A DNA stretch of 64,000 bases from Nissabacter sp. SGAir0207 (lineage in GTDB: Bacteria; Pseudomonadota; Gammaproteobacteria; Enterobacterales; Enterobacteriaceae): NCBI RefSeq assembly GCF_005491205.1, contig NZ_CP028037.1:124001-188000 (forward strand), given 5' to 3'. The notes beneath the pieces are model-generated. The model had not been told where the DNA came from. It was given only the letters and a program-made list of their open reading frames with translations, and made no database searches. Both the position numbers and the translations under genes were made by a program. Position 1 is the first letter of the stretch, and every line of letters begins with the position of its first letter. Positions 1 through 8,387 of this stretch are shown one piece after another.

Positions 1-1074
1 TTAAATGGCGATGTTGATTGGGGGCGCGTCAACCACCAGCTGTTGATGGGCGTCGATTATGAGGCCGACCGCACCTACCGGGGCGACATGATCCGCGGCA
101 CCAAAACCAAGAACAGCCTGTTTAACGTCTATGATCCGGTCTATGGCCTGTTGGATACCAGCACCGCCGTCAGCGCCAAGGACAGCGACCAGCGTGAGAA
201 CATCGACAGCCGTGGGCTGTTTATGCAGGACGTGCTGCGTCTGGATGAGCACTGGCAACTGATTGGCGGCCTGCGCTACGACCGCTTCGACGTGATGGCC
301 GGCAAGGGCCGCCCATTCGTCACCAATACCCAGAGTTCAGACAGCAAACTGGTGCCGCGCGTGGGCGTGGTCTACAGCCTAAATAACTGGTCGAGTCTTT
401 ACGCCAGCTATACCGAGTCGTTCAAGCCCAACTCCTCCATTGCCACACAGATTGGTGCGCTGCCACCGGAGCAGGGCAAGGCGTATGAGGTGGGCGCGAA
501 AATTGACACGTCTAACGGCATTACCGGCACGCTGGCGCTATATGACATCCGCAAGCGCAATGTGATGGTGAGCGAGACGATTGGCGGCGAAACCTATACC
601 CGCACCGCTGGGCAGGTGCGTTCACAGGGCGTGGAGCTGGATATGGCAGGCCAACTGACCCGTAGCCTGAGTCTGGTGGGATCGTATGCCTATACCGACG
701 CACGGGTCAAAGAGGACCCAGAGAACCGTGGGATGCGGATGCCCAACACCGCGCGCCACACGGCCGCGCTGTTCCTGACCAATGATTTTGGCCATACCGG
801 GCTGATTGCCAATGATGACCTGCGCGCCGGTGTCGGCGGTCGTTATGTTGGCAAGCGACCGGGCGACGCCGCCAACAGTTTCTGGCTGGATGACTACACG
901 GTAGCCGACGCCTTTGTCGCCTGGCACACGCCCTACAGTGGCTACGATGTGAAGTGGCAACTGAACGTGAAAAACCTGTTCGACACCACCTACTACACCT
1001 CCAGCGCCAGCAACCTGCGTATCGCGATCGGCGATCCGCGCGAAGTGGTGCTCTCCGCCTCCGTTGATTTCTAA
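1..1074 (+). CDS. TonB-dependent siderophore-type receptor, C-terminal part (5' end outside window)
   Basis: The reading frame is open from base 1, giving 357 visible residues of an outer-membrane beta-barrel. Alternating amphipathic strands, extracellular-loop sequence and the receptor-like segment around YTESFKPNSS match the FhuA/FoxA-like ferrisiderophore receptor family. The protein ends in a hydrophobic strand with a terminal Phe (SASVDF), the usual signal for insertion by the BAM complex. The signal peptide, TonB box and plug are upstream of the window, so the ligand cannot be judged. The ATG at 43 is internal. A hairpin terminator follows directly, so this is the last gene of its transcript. 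Confidence 0.85.
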   Translation, partial: LNGDVDWGRVNHQLLMGVDYEADRTYRGDMIRGTKTKNSLFNVYDPVYGLLDTSTAVSAKDSDQRENIDSRGLFMQDVLRLDEHWQLIGGLRYDRFDVMAGKGRPFVTNTQSSDSKLVPRVGVVYSLNNWSSLYASYTESFKPNSSIATQIGALPPEQGKAYEVGAKIDTSNGITGTLALYDIRKRNVMVSETIGGETYTRTAGQVRSQGVELDMAGQLTRSLSLVGSYAYTDARVKEDPENRGMRMPNTARHTAALFLTNDFGHTGLIANDDLRAGVGGRYVGKRPGDAANSFWLDDYTVADAFVAWHTPYSGYDVKWQLNVKNLFDTTYYTSSASNLRIAIGDPREVVLSASVDF

Positions 1075-1082
1075 TCCCCAAG

Positions 1083-1104
1083 GCCGGCAATAGCCGGCTT
1101 TTTT
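1083..1104 (+). terminator. Rho-independent terminator of the TonB receptor gene
   Basis: GCCGGC, loop AATA, GCCGGC, then six T, nine bases after the receptor stop codon. Confidence 0.85.
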
Positions 1105-1106
1105 AG

Positions 1107-1452
1107 CAATGTATTTACACCACGCAAGTAGTTACAACATACTTTTAGTTTATTATTCAAAATCAACGATCACTTAATCTCCAGTGTAAAAGACAGTGCT
1201 GGGCAGCAATCACATTGACCGCTAGCTCACTTGGCGGCCGCTTTTCAGGTCACCGAAAACCCTGTTATGAGTGCTCTCGCTGGATTGCTGACCTATAGGG
1301 CTTAGCCAAAAAGCAGCCAACAACGCCCATTGTGTGCATGTCTCCGGAACAATGCGATGTTCAGTAACAACCTAGGCCATATAGGAAATTTTGGTTATGC
1401 CATGAACGGTGTATGATGGGCAAATAGCCATTAAAAGATTAAGGATAATGGA
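1107..1452. other. Intergenic region upstream of the muramidase effector
   Basis: 346 bases with no convincing gene. It must hold the promoter of the effector gene. An AAGGA at 1441-1445 serves the ATG at 1453. An ATG at 1448 would give only a two-codon frame. No clear repeat or known operator was recognised. Confidence 0.5.
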
Positions 1453-3759
1453 ATGAAAATGGTATTTCCGGTTGACGGCTACCGTTCGGCAATAGGCTTC
1501 ATGGCAGCCATGCAGGGCAGTGGGGGAGATACCCACTGGCTAATGAAGCAAGCAGAGCACTGGCATGGGGGGATTCACCTCTATGAAAGCTTTGCTGGCA
1601 ACGCGATTTTCAAAACCGACAGTCATGGATTGAAATCTATGACCGATGGTCAGGTGGTTGTCTGGCGGCTGAATGACGATTATCAGACGGCGGCATTCGG
1701 GAAAAAGATGTTGAAATTCAGTTCCACCTTCGTACTCATCAAATCCACTTGTACCCCGGATAAAGACAAACCCGAAAACGCACTGGATTTCTATACTCTG
1801 TGGATGCAGATAGCCCCGCTATCTGAGTACGGTATCACAGACATGCCGATTGCCACCGTGACCGCCAGCTCGCTCAAAATTCGCCAGGACAACACGTTTC
1901 CCGGCTGGATACGTAGCGGACTAAAGGAAGGGGTCAACGTTCCCCGCGATGCGCTGCACCACTATGAAGTACCGCGAGATAGTCAGACGACGCTGCCACG
2001 TGGTGCCGTGGTGGAGATTAAGCAGGAGGCTTCATTCCTGCTGAACGGCAGGCCTGCCCCGTTTATCTTCGTGTCCGTGGTGTCGATACCGGAAGGAGCG
2101 AAAAGCGGATTATCTGCTGGGGAATCTGGCTGGATTTCCGGGCTGGATAAGTTTGTGAAGCTGCAAGGAGTTGCGCTGCCCGCATGGATGCAGGCTGCCC
2201 GCCAGCATGGTGTATTTAATCAGGTGGTGACAGTTTCCGGAGCAGATGCGCCGGTGATCAAGGCCGGAGAGCTTATAGGCCACCTGGGCCTTAATGAACA
2301 TCCATATGGCGGCCCGCAGTACTTCTGCCATTTGGAGGTGTTCAGCCAGGATGCGCGGATGAAGAATTATCTGGCGAACAAAGCTGGAGTGACGACCGGT
2401 TCGGCAGAGCTGCACACGTTGGCAGATAAAACCCGCTGGATGTACAGGGAGCGTGATAAAACGTTTGTGGTGGCCGGCGTGAGCGGAGACCCTTCGCTCA
2501 GTACCGCAGAGCGTTACACGCCGGAAAGTGAGTGCCGGAAATTAGAGGCTGACGGCAAGACATGGTATTACATTCCTGCCGAACTGGCTTGGATGACAGC
2601 GGAAGATGTGGAGAGAGTTAATCAATTTGATCTCGAAAAGCGGGGCTTTATGCCGCTGGAGCAGGAGGATGCGCCGCAAAGTATCTTTCAAACCCCGAAA
2701 GAGGGATGGCTGCGCCAGATATATGGGCGGCTGGAAGCATTGGCCCGGAGTGAAACGCGGGATATGTATTCTTCGAGTTACATCGAGAAATACCAGAGAC
2801 TGCTGAAACTGATGGATTTGAACAAGGATGGTGTGATTGATGCCGGCGAACTGTGGCGATTTTTGCATAACGCACAACCGCATATCCAATATCAAGTACA
2901 GCGTCTGGTGGTGAAACATCACAGCGAATGGTTGAAAGATGGGATGTCAGCCCTGTGGCAGGCTGCGCTGGATGAGCAGGCAAAGAAATACCCGGATCTG
3001 GCGCTGTATAACCGGGATTTCATCAACAAATTGGTGTGGATGCAAAATGTACCGGAGATCCGCAGCGGTGAAGCATTATGGCACATGCACCCAATTGTGT
3101 TTCTTGATGCTATTGCAGTAAAATTTAGTGAAACGTTCGACTTTGAAACTAGTTTGGGTATTTATAAAATATCTAAAAAATCAGCAGAGTTGATTCTAAA
3201 AGCAGAAGGATATCAAAAGCGCCCTTATGTACCTAAAGGTAGTAGTGCTAGTGGTGTTACAATTGGGTATGGCTTTGATTTAGGGCAACAAACTGTATCT
3301 AAAATGCGGGCTATGCTTTCAGGTTACTTTACTACGGAGCAGCTGACTCGACTAGAAAAGGCTATTCGGCTGACAGGAAGTGATGCAGTAGCTATTATTC
3401 CTTCGCTAGATGATATAACAATTAGCAAAGAGGATGCTGTATCTTTAGCGATGAAAATGAAATCAGAATATGCACAAATAGTTGTAGATACATATCCTGA
3501 GGTTTTAAACACTCATCCGCATTGCCAAGGTGCAATGCTTTCGTTAGTAATTAACCGCGGTACTTCCTTCACAAAACCAAGCGCTGAATCACGTGTGGAA
3601 ATGAAAAATATACATGATGACTTTGTTTCAGGTGATTTGAATGACATTCCTAATCAGTTCCGATCTATGAAAAGGCTTTGGGTTGGTAAAGGTTTGGATG
3701 GGTTGATAACTCGAAGAGAAGATGAGGCTAAGTTATTTGAGGAAGGGTTGTCTCAATGA
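1453..3759 (+). CDS. Polymorphic (probably type VI secreted) effector with EF-hand and pesticin-like muramidase tip
   Basis: 768 residues without a signal peptide. The N-terminal half looks like a conserved delivery region: M23-peptidase-like patches around GGIHLYESF and IGHLGLNEHPYGG, with HLEVF, but I see no full set of zinc ligands. Residues 455-466 form a textbook EF-hand calcium loop (DLNKDGVIDAGE). From about residue 570 the sequence resembles the pesticin/T4-lysozyme muramidase fold, with candidate catalytic E585 (KAEGYQ), T603 and D609 (VTIGYGFD). The six-residue T-to-D spacing is as I recall it for pesticin. Base composition falls sharply to AT-rich near 3120, about where the tip begins, suggesting a swapped-in toxin module. 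Its stop overlaps the immunity gene start by 4 bp. Predicted to cut glycan strands in rival periplasms. Type VI delivery is inferred; no structural T6SS gene is in the window. Confidence 0.75.
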   Translation: MKMVFPVDGYRSAIGFMAAMQGSGGDTHWLMKQAEHWHGGIHLYESFAGNAIFKTDSHGLKSMTDGQVVVWRLNDDYQTAAFGKKMLKFSSTFVLIKSTCTPDKDKPENALDFYTLWMQIAPLSEYGITDMPIATVTASSLKIRQDNTFPGWIRSGLKEGVNVPRDALHHYEVPRDSQTTLPRGAVVEIKQEASFLLNGRPAPFIFVSVVSIPEGAKSGLSAGESGWISGLDKFVKLQGVALPAWMQAARQHGVFNQVVTVSGADAPVIKAGELIGHLGLNEHPYGGPQYFCHLEVFSQDARMKNYLANKAGVTTGSAELHTLADKTRWMYRERDKTFVVAGVSGDPSLSTAERYTPESECRKLEADGKTWYYIPAELAWMTAEDVERVNQFDLEKRGFMPLEQEDAPQSIFQTPKEGWLRQIYGRLEALARSETRDMYSSSYIEKYQRLLKLMDLNKDGVIDAGELWRFLHNAQPHIQYQVQRLVVKHHSEWLKDGMSALWQAALDEQAKKYPDLALYNRDFINKLVWMQNVPEIRSGEALWHMHPIVFLDAIAVKFSETFDFETSLGIYKISKKSAELILKAEGYQKRPYVPKGSSASGVTIGYGFDLGQQTVSKMRAMLSGYFTTEQLTRLEKAIRLTGSDAVAIIPSLDDITISKEDAVSLAMKMKSEYAQIVVDTYPEVLNTHPHCQGAMLSLVINRGTSFTKPSAESRVEMKNIHDDFVSGDLNDIPNQFRSMKRLWVGKGLDGLITRREDEAKLFEEGLSQ

Positions 3760-4229
3760 AAAGATTCTTACTATTGTCTTTAATCAGTTTTTCTACATTT
3801 GCTTATGAAAATTGTACGAGTGAAAATACAGCTGCATTGGAACAATGCTCCTACAATAACTACAAATTAGAAGATGGCACTCTTAATTATTTATACCAGA
3901 GTATAATCAAATCATTTCCTGCTATAAAAAATGAAGTCATGCATTCACAAAGATTATGGCTTAAAGCCAGGGATGAAATTTGTGCATATACCCCTGATGA
4001 TGGCGCTGAGTATAAAATAAATCAAAATGCTTGCCTGTATCAGCAAACATATGAGAGAAATCGTGAGCTAAGTGCAATAATTACAAAAGAGGTTAATAGA
4101 GGTGTGAAGCAACCTATGACACAGCCTAAATGGGACGATTACATAAAATATCATTGCGAATTTATGGGCAAGCGGTTCTCAGACATCGAATGTAAAGATA
4201 GGAATCAGTTCCTTCATTCAGTTCAGTAA
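3756..4229 (+). CDS. LprI-like (DUF1311) periplasmic lysozyme-inhibitor protein, probable immunity
   Basis: 157 residues beginning with a short signal peptide (MKRFLLLSLISFSTFAY). The body has the DUF1311/LprI N-terminal pattern: an early Cys, ALEQCSYNNYK, then LN..Y, QRLWLKARDEIC and a further Cys near QNACLYQQ. Members of this family include inhibitors of lysozyme, which suits protection against the muramidase tip encoded immediately upstream. The ATG overlaps the effector stop as ATGA, so the two are translationally coupled. It is AT-rich like the toxin tip, so the two probably moved as one module. The immunity role is inferred from family and position. Confidence 0.75.
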   Translation: MKRFLLLSLISFSTFAYENCTSENTAALEQCSYNNYKLEDGTLNYLYQSIIKSFPAIKNEVMHSQRLWLKARDEICAYTPDDGAEYKINQNACLYQQTYERNRELSAIITKEVNRGVKQPMTQPKWDDYIKYHCEFMGKRFSDIECKDRNQFLHSVQ

Positions 4230-4242
4230 AAAATAGGGTTCT

Positions 4243-4275
4243 AGAAGAAAGGCTCTCCTTGAGAGTCTTTCTTCT
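4243..4275 (+). terminator. Long perfect hairpin after the immunity gene, terminator-like
   Basis: A 15-bp stem (AGAAGAAAGGCTCTC against GAGAGTCTTTCTTCT, one G-U pair) with a three-base loop. There is no clean T tract after it, so it may terminate weakly, bind a factor, or protect the mRNA end. Confidence 0.5.
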
Positions 4276-4282
4276 AATTACC

Positions 4283-4423
4283 ATGTATCACGAAGCCAGA
4301 TTATCAGAAGCAATGTACCAAATGCTTACTGGAGGACACGCGCTGGCAGGGCCTGGGCACGTTAATAATCCAAATTATACAAGTGATTTGATGAGCCAAA
4401 TGAACAAAGAGGGAATCTTATGA
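4283..4423 (+). pseudogene. Orphan C-terminal tail of a displaced toxin (46 codons)
   Basis: An open frame from ATG 4283 to TGA 4423 encodes 46 residues containing MLTGGHALAGPGHV, NNPNYTSDLM and QMNKEGIL. It has no good ribosome binding site, and the frame is also open further upstream through the hairpin, as expected for a tail cut from a larger protein. Its TGA overlaps the ATG of the next gene as ATGA, the same arrangement as the effector and immunity gene just upstream. I read it as the remnant of an older toxin tip kept beside its own immunity gene. I cannot name the toxin family. Confidence 0.5.
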
Positions 4424-4758
4424 AGTCTGTATTGTTTTTGTCTTTGATCGCATCTTCATTTTTATCATGGGGAGGATGCGGCGATAAAAATAAATTGGCT
4501 GAACAAAAACAATCAATAGAGCCAACGGCACAATCAAACTATATAGTTAAGTATAAGCCAAGGGTGTATTTTTATAGTGCCCCTAATGAAGCATGTAAAA
4601 TTAAAGATACCTTCATAATTAAGGGTGATGTGGTTAGTGTTTACGCTCAATATAACGGTTTTTCATCGGTTATGTTTTTCAGGAAAAATGGAGACGCTGT
4701 CATTGGCTGGGTTCGTTCAGATTCTATAGAACCGACGGGGCGGGGATCGGTCCGATAG
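4420..4758 (+). CDS. Small lipoprotein-like protein, SH3b-like, probable orphan immunity protein
   Basis: 112 residues with an N-terminal hydrophobic segment ending in a lipobox-like WGGC, so probably an envelope lipoprotein. The mature part (YFYSAPNEACKIKDTFII, then VSVYAQYNG and GWVRSDSIEP) resembles a bacterial SH3-type fold, seen in cell-wall-binding and some immunity proteins. It overlaps the toxin-tail remnant by 4 bp and lies directly after a working effector-immunity pair, which suggests an immunity gene left behind when its toxin tip was replaced. The sequence is AT-rich. The function is inferred from context only. Confidence 0.55.
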   Translation: MKSVLFLSLIASSFLSWGGCGDKNKLAEQKQSIEPTAQSNYIVKYKPRVYFYSAPNEACKIKDTFIIKGDVVSVYAQYNGFSSVMFFRKNGDAVIGWVRSDSIEPTGRGSVR

Positions 4759-4933
4759 AGTAATAGGAAAGGCTCCTAAGGATGACCTTAATCTTATTTT
4801 TAATGAGTAATCTCTGGCTTTGTAAACGACAGGGCCACATGAGCAGGTGGTTTTCAAAGGTTGAGAATCCGCCGCAACCTCCTTTGATCAAAAAAGAGTC
4901 TTGCCATAGGATGTCTTTCCGAGCAGACCCCAC

Positions 4934-4960
4934 AAAAAAGGCGCAATTTGCATTGCGCCT
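4934..4960 (-). terminator. Terminator of the peptide-type ABC operon
   Basis: AGGCGCAA, loop TTTGCA, TTGCGCCT. The A run at 4934-4939 gives the T tract on the minus strand, just past the ATPase stop at 4982. It may also stop leftward-to-rightward readthrough from the toxin locus. Confidence 0.75.
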
Positions 4961-4981
4961 GTGCTTCGTCGTTTTTGGGTG

Positions 4982-5653
4982 TTAACCAACAATCCGCCCG
5001 GCTGCCATGTGCACCGCGTGGTCACACATGTGGTCAATCACATCCGGGTCGTGGCTGACCAGCACCATTGTCAGCTTATCCTGCTGCTTCAGGTCATTAA
5101 GCAGGTTTAGCACTTCGGCCTGTACCGACATATCCAGCGCAGAGGTTGGCTCATCGAGCAGCAGCACTTTCGGTTGCAGCAGCAGGGCGCGCACAATGGC
5201 CACGCGCTGGCGCTGACCGCCGGAGAGCTGGTGCGGGTAGCGATCGGCCATCGCCGGATCCAGCCCCACATGGCGGAAGCCGTCATTGATGCGGTCATTC
5301 ACATTGTCGAAGCCAAACAGCTTCAGCGGCTCCGCCAGCGTGCGGCGCAGGCGGTGGCGCGGGTGGAGCGAGGCGTAGGGATCCTGGAATACCATCTGCA
5401 CCTCGCGGCGCAGGTCGCCAGTGAAGGCTTTGCCCGGCGTCGCCTGATGGCCAGCCAACTGCATCTGCCCCTCCCAGTGCGGGTTCAGCCCGGCCATCAC
5501 CCACAGCAGCGACGATTTGCCGCAGCCGGAGGGGCCGACCAGCCCAAAACACTCGCCGGGTTGCACGGTCAGCGACACGTCATGCACCACGGTGCGCATC
5601 TCGTAACCCTGACGGTGTGACACGCTCAGGCCATTCAGATCAATGATTCCCAC
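4982..5653 (-). CDS. Peptide/nickel-type ABC transporter ATPase (DppF/OppF-like)
   Basis: Start set at GTG 5653: GGAGG lies just upstream and homology begins with VGIIDLNGLSV. The longer open frame only reads through the preceding gene out of frame. The protein has 223 residues, short for the family because the C-terminal oligopeptide-type extension is missing. Walker A (GPSGCGKSS), Q-loop (VFQDP), signature (LSGGQRQRV), Walker B (VLLLDEPTS) and the switch His (VSHD) are intact. It overlaps the other ATPase gene by 14 bp and closes a five-gene operon encoding binding protein, two permeases and two ATPases. It would energise import across the inner membrane. The substrate is unknown. Confidence 0.9.
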   Translation of the reverse strand: MGIIDLNGLSVSHRQGYEMRTVVHDVSLTVQPGECFGLVGPSGCGKSSLLWVMAGLNPHWEGQMQLAGHQATPGKAFTGDLRREVQMVFQDPYASLHPRHRLRRTLAEPLKLFGFDNVNDRINDGFRHVGLDPAMADRYPHQLSGGQRQRVAIVRALLLQPKVLLLDEPTSALDMSVQAEVLNLLNDLKQQDKLTMVLVSHDPDVIDHMCDHAVHMAAGRIVG

Positions 5654-6491
5654 GGTCAGCCTCCAGAGCGGCGCGATCCAGCGTCGGCAGCGGCTTGCCA
5701 TGCGTCGATTTGTTGGGGCGGCAGGCCCACAGCGTGCTGGTGTAGGGATGGGTCGCGAACGGCAGTTCGGCGGCCGGCAAGGCGTCAAGAATGTCGCCCT
5801 TGTACATCACCATCACCCGGTCACAGTGATCGGCCACCTGTTGCAGATCGTGGCTGATCAGTAGCAGGCCCATGTTGCGCTCCTCAACCAGCTTGCGGAT
5901 CAGGCCGAGCACCTGATCGCGCATCGCGTGGTCGAGTGCCGAGGTCGGCTCATCGGCAATCAGGAACTGCGGTTCGGTGATCAGCGCAATCGCCAGCATC
6001 ACGCGCTGTCCCATGCCGCCCGACAGCTGGTGCGGATAGCGCTTCATCAGCTCGCTCGGTTGCGGCAGGCCCACGGCGTCCAGCATCGCGCACACCTTCT
6101 CGCGGCGCTCGGCGCGGGAGAGGGCGCTGTGCAGCTTCAGCGGCTCCTCAACCTGCCAGCCAATGGTGCGCGTCGGGTTGAGGGCGTACTTAGGGTCTTG
6201 CATCACCATCGCGATCTGGTTGCCACGCAACTGGCCCCAGCGGCGTTCGCTCAGGTTCAGGATCGCCTCGCCGCCCACCGTCAGGGTGCGTGCCTGCACC
6301 CGCAGTGATGGCGAGAGCAGCCCCATCAGCGCGCGGGCGGTGAGGGACTTGCCAGAGCCGGACTCGCCCACCAGCGCCACGCGCTCACGGCCAAGGGAGA
6401 AGGTCAGGTCATTGACCAGCGGGGCGCCGCTGTCGGCAACGGAGATGCGCAGCCGGTCGGCTACGACCAGAGGGGCAGTATCAATGGCCAT
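5640..6491 (-). CDS. Peptide/nickel-type ABC transporter ATPase (DppD/OppD-like)
   Basis: 283 residues from ATG 6491 (MAIDTAPLVVADRL); a GTG at 6512 in the same frame is possible but reaches further into the upstream gene. Walker A GESGSGKS is at residues 42-49. Further on come VMQDPKYALNP, the variant signature LSGGMGQRV and Walker B FLIADEPTSALD, then ISHD. The C-terminal stretch with FATHPYTS is the oligopeptide-transporter extension typical of this subunit. It partners the DppF-like ATPase encoded next. The start overlaps the permease gene by 11 bp. Confidence 0.9.
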   Translation of the reverse strand: MAIDTAPLVVADRLRISVADSGAPLVNDLTFSLGRERVALVGESGSGKSLTARALMGLLSPSLRVQARTLTVGGEAILNLSERRWGQLRGNQIAMVMQDPKYALNPTRTIGWQVEEPLKLHSALSRAERREKVCAMLDAVGLPQPSELMKRYPHQLSGGMGQRVMLAIALITEPQFLIADEPTSALDHAMRDQVLGLIRKLVEERNMGLLLISHDLQQVADHCDRVMVMYKGDILDALPAAELPFATHPYTSTLWACRPNKSTHGKPLPTLDRAALEADRGNH

Positions 6492-7338
6492 TACGGGTAT
6501 CCAGTCGGTCACGCAGGCCGTCGCCTGTCAGGTTAAAGGCCAGGCTGGCGAACAGAATGGCGCCACCCGGTGCGGCGGCGACCCACCACTGGTCAAAAAT
6601 CACTTTACTGCCTTCGGCCACCATCGAACCCCACTCCGCGGTCGGCGGCTGTACGCCCATGCCGAGGAAGCCGAGGCCCGCCGCCGACAGGATGATGCCA
6701 CCGAGGCTCAGGGCGGCGCGAACCACCGCACTCGGCATACAGAGCGGCAGGATATGGCCGAACATCAGGCGCAGGCCGTTGATGCCCTGCATCCGGGCGG
6801 CGGCCAGGTAGTCACTGCGGCGCAGGGCCAGCGTCTCCGCCCGTGCCTGCCGCGCGAAGGGCGGCCAGCTGGTCAAGGCCAGTGCCAGCGCGCCATTCAG
6901 TAAACCGGGGCCGAGCATCGCCACCAGCGCCAGCGCAATCACCAGATTGGGCAGCGACATAAAGATGTCGGTAATGCGCATCAGCACACGCTCGGTCCAG
7001 CCACCGAGGTAACCGGCGCTGATGCCAATCAGCATCCCGACCGGGATGGTCAGCACCAGAATCAGCATCACCAGCAGCAGGGTGGGGCGAGTGCCATACA
7101 GCACGCGCGAATAGAGATCGCGGCCAAAGCCGTCGGTGCCAAACCAGTGCAGCGCCGAGGGCGGCAGCAGGCGCGCCGACATCTGTTGCGCGTTCGGATC
7201 AAAAGGCGCGAGCCAGGGCGCGAACAGCGCCACCAGCAGCAGCACTGCAATCAGGGTGCCGCCAACCGCCAGGGTGGTCACCCGGCGGCGACGGCGACGC
7301 GGGGTGAGTGGCTCCACGTCAGAGAGATGTTGCGTCAT
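6481..7338 (-). CDS. Peptide-type ABC transporter permease (DppC/OppC-like)
   Basis: 285 residues. After a basic N-terminal tail (PRRRRRRV) comes one membrane helix, then a periplasmic stretch with the family hallmark HWFGTDGFGRDLYSRV, and five further helices. The EAA loop that docks the ATPase is around ARQARAETLALRRSDYLAAA. ATG 7338 overlaps the upstream permease stop as ATGA. It forms the heterodimeric channel with the DppB-like protein. Confidence 0.9.
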   Translation of the reverse strand: MTQHLSDVEPLTPRRRRRRVTTLAVGGTLIAVLLLVALFAPWLAPFDPNAQQMSARLLPPSALHWFGTDGFGRDLYSRVLYGTRPTLLLVMLILVLTIPVGMLIGISAGYLGGWTERVLMRITDIFMSLPNLVIALALVAMLGPGLLNGALALALTSWPPFARQARAETLALRRSDYLAAARMQGINGLRLMFGHILPLCMPSAVVRAALSLGGIILSAAGLGFLGMGVQPPTAEWGSMVAEGSKVIFDQWWVAAAPGGAILFASLAFNLTGDGLRDRLDTRNGH

Positions 7339-8387
7339 CGAGTCCTCGGGTCAGTCAGGTAGGTCAGGGCATCCGCCAGCGCATTCAGGATGATGAAGCA
7401 GGTGCCGATCAGCAGCGTGCCACCCAAAATCGCTGGCGCATCCGAGGCGAACAGCGCGGTGGTCAGGTAACGCCCGACGCCCGGCCAGGAGAAGACCGTC
7501 TCGGTCAGTACCGCACCCTCCAGCAGGCTGGCGTAAGAGAGCGCCAGCACGGTGATCAGTGTGCCCAGCACGTTCGGGAAGATATGGCGCAGCAGGATGC
7601 GGCCCCGGCTTGCGCCCTTGGCGCGCGCCAGCGTCACATACTCTTTGTTGCTCTCCTCCAGCAGGGCAGCGCGCAGCAGACGCGTAATGCTGGCCATCGC
7701 CAGCAGCCCGAGCACCACCACCGGCAGCCACAGGTGCGCCAGCGCGTTAAGGAACATCTCCCGGTCACCGGAGAGCCAGGTATCAATCAGCACGAAGCCG
7801 GTTTTTGGCTCCAGCGTATAGACGTAGAGATCATCCAGCCGCCCCGGCCCGGCTGACCAGTGCAGCACGGCATAGAACAGCAGCAGCCCGAGCAGGCCGA
7901 GCCAGAAGATCGGCACCGAGTAGCCGAGCAGCGACACCAGCCGCGCCACGTTGTCCAGCAGGCTGCCGGGTTTCCAGGCGGCGAGCAGCGCCAGCGAGAT
8001 GCCAAAAATCGCGCCAAACAGGATCGAGCAGGTGGCCAGCTCCACGGTGGCCGGGAAGGTGCGCATCAGGTCGTCAAGCACTGGCTGGTTGGTGATGTGC
8101 GAAATGCCCATGTCACCCTGCGCCAGATGCTCAATGTAGTGGCCGAACTGCATCAGCACCGGCTGGTCGAGACCCAAATCGCGGCGCACCTGCTCATAGG
8201 TGGCTGCGCTGGCGTGATCGCCAGCGACTTGCAACACCGGATCGACCGGCGACAGGCGTGACAGAGCGAAGGTGAAGGCCAGCAGCCCCAGCAGGGTGAT
8301 CGCCACCGACAGCAGGCCGGTCGCCACCCGGCTGGCACGGCGTAAAAACAGCCGGGTCGCCCCGGCTTCAGGATTTACTGCGGCCAT
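7335..8387 (-). CDS. Peptide-type ABC transporter permease (DppB/OppB-like)
   Basis: 350 residues with about six helices. The family features LLGLLAFTFALSRLSPVDPV near the N-terminus and TRLLRAALLEESNKEYVTLA, followed by ARAKG (the ATPase-docking EAA region), are both present. It carries a longer periplasmic insertion after the third helix (YTLEPKTGFVLIDTW), as in OppB/DppB. ATG 8387 shares one base with the binding-protein stop (TAATG), so the two are coupled. Confidence 0.9.
   Translation of the reverse strand: MAAVNPEAGATRLFLRRASRVATGLLSVAITLLGLLAFTFALSRLSPVDPVLQVAGDHASAATYEQVRRDLGLDQPVLMQFGHYIEHLAQGDMGISHITNQPVLDDLMRTFPATVELATCSILFGAIFGISLALLAAWKPGSLLDNVARLVSLLGYSVPIFWLGLLGLLLFYAVLHWSAGPGRLDDLYVYTLEPKTGFVLIDTWLSGDREMFLNALAHLWLPVVVLGLLAMASITRLLRAALLEESNKEYVTLARAKGASRGRILLRHIFPNVLGTLITVLALSYASLLEGAVLTETVFSWPGVGRYLTTALFASDAPAILGGTLLIGTCFIILNALADALTYLTDPRTR

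Noticed and set aside
4782..4985. 67-codon plus-strand frame after the lipoprotein gene
   Set aside because: It passes through the ABC-operon terminator and has no family resemblance.
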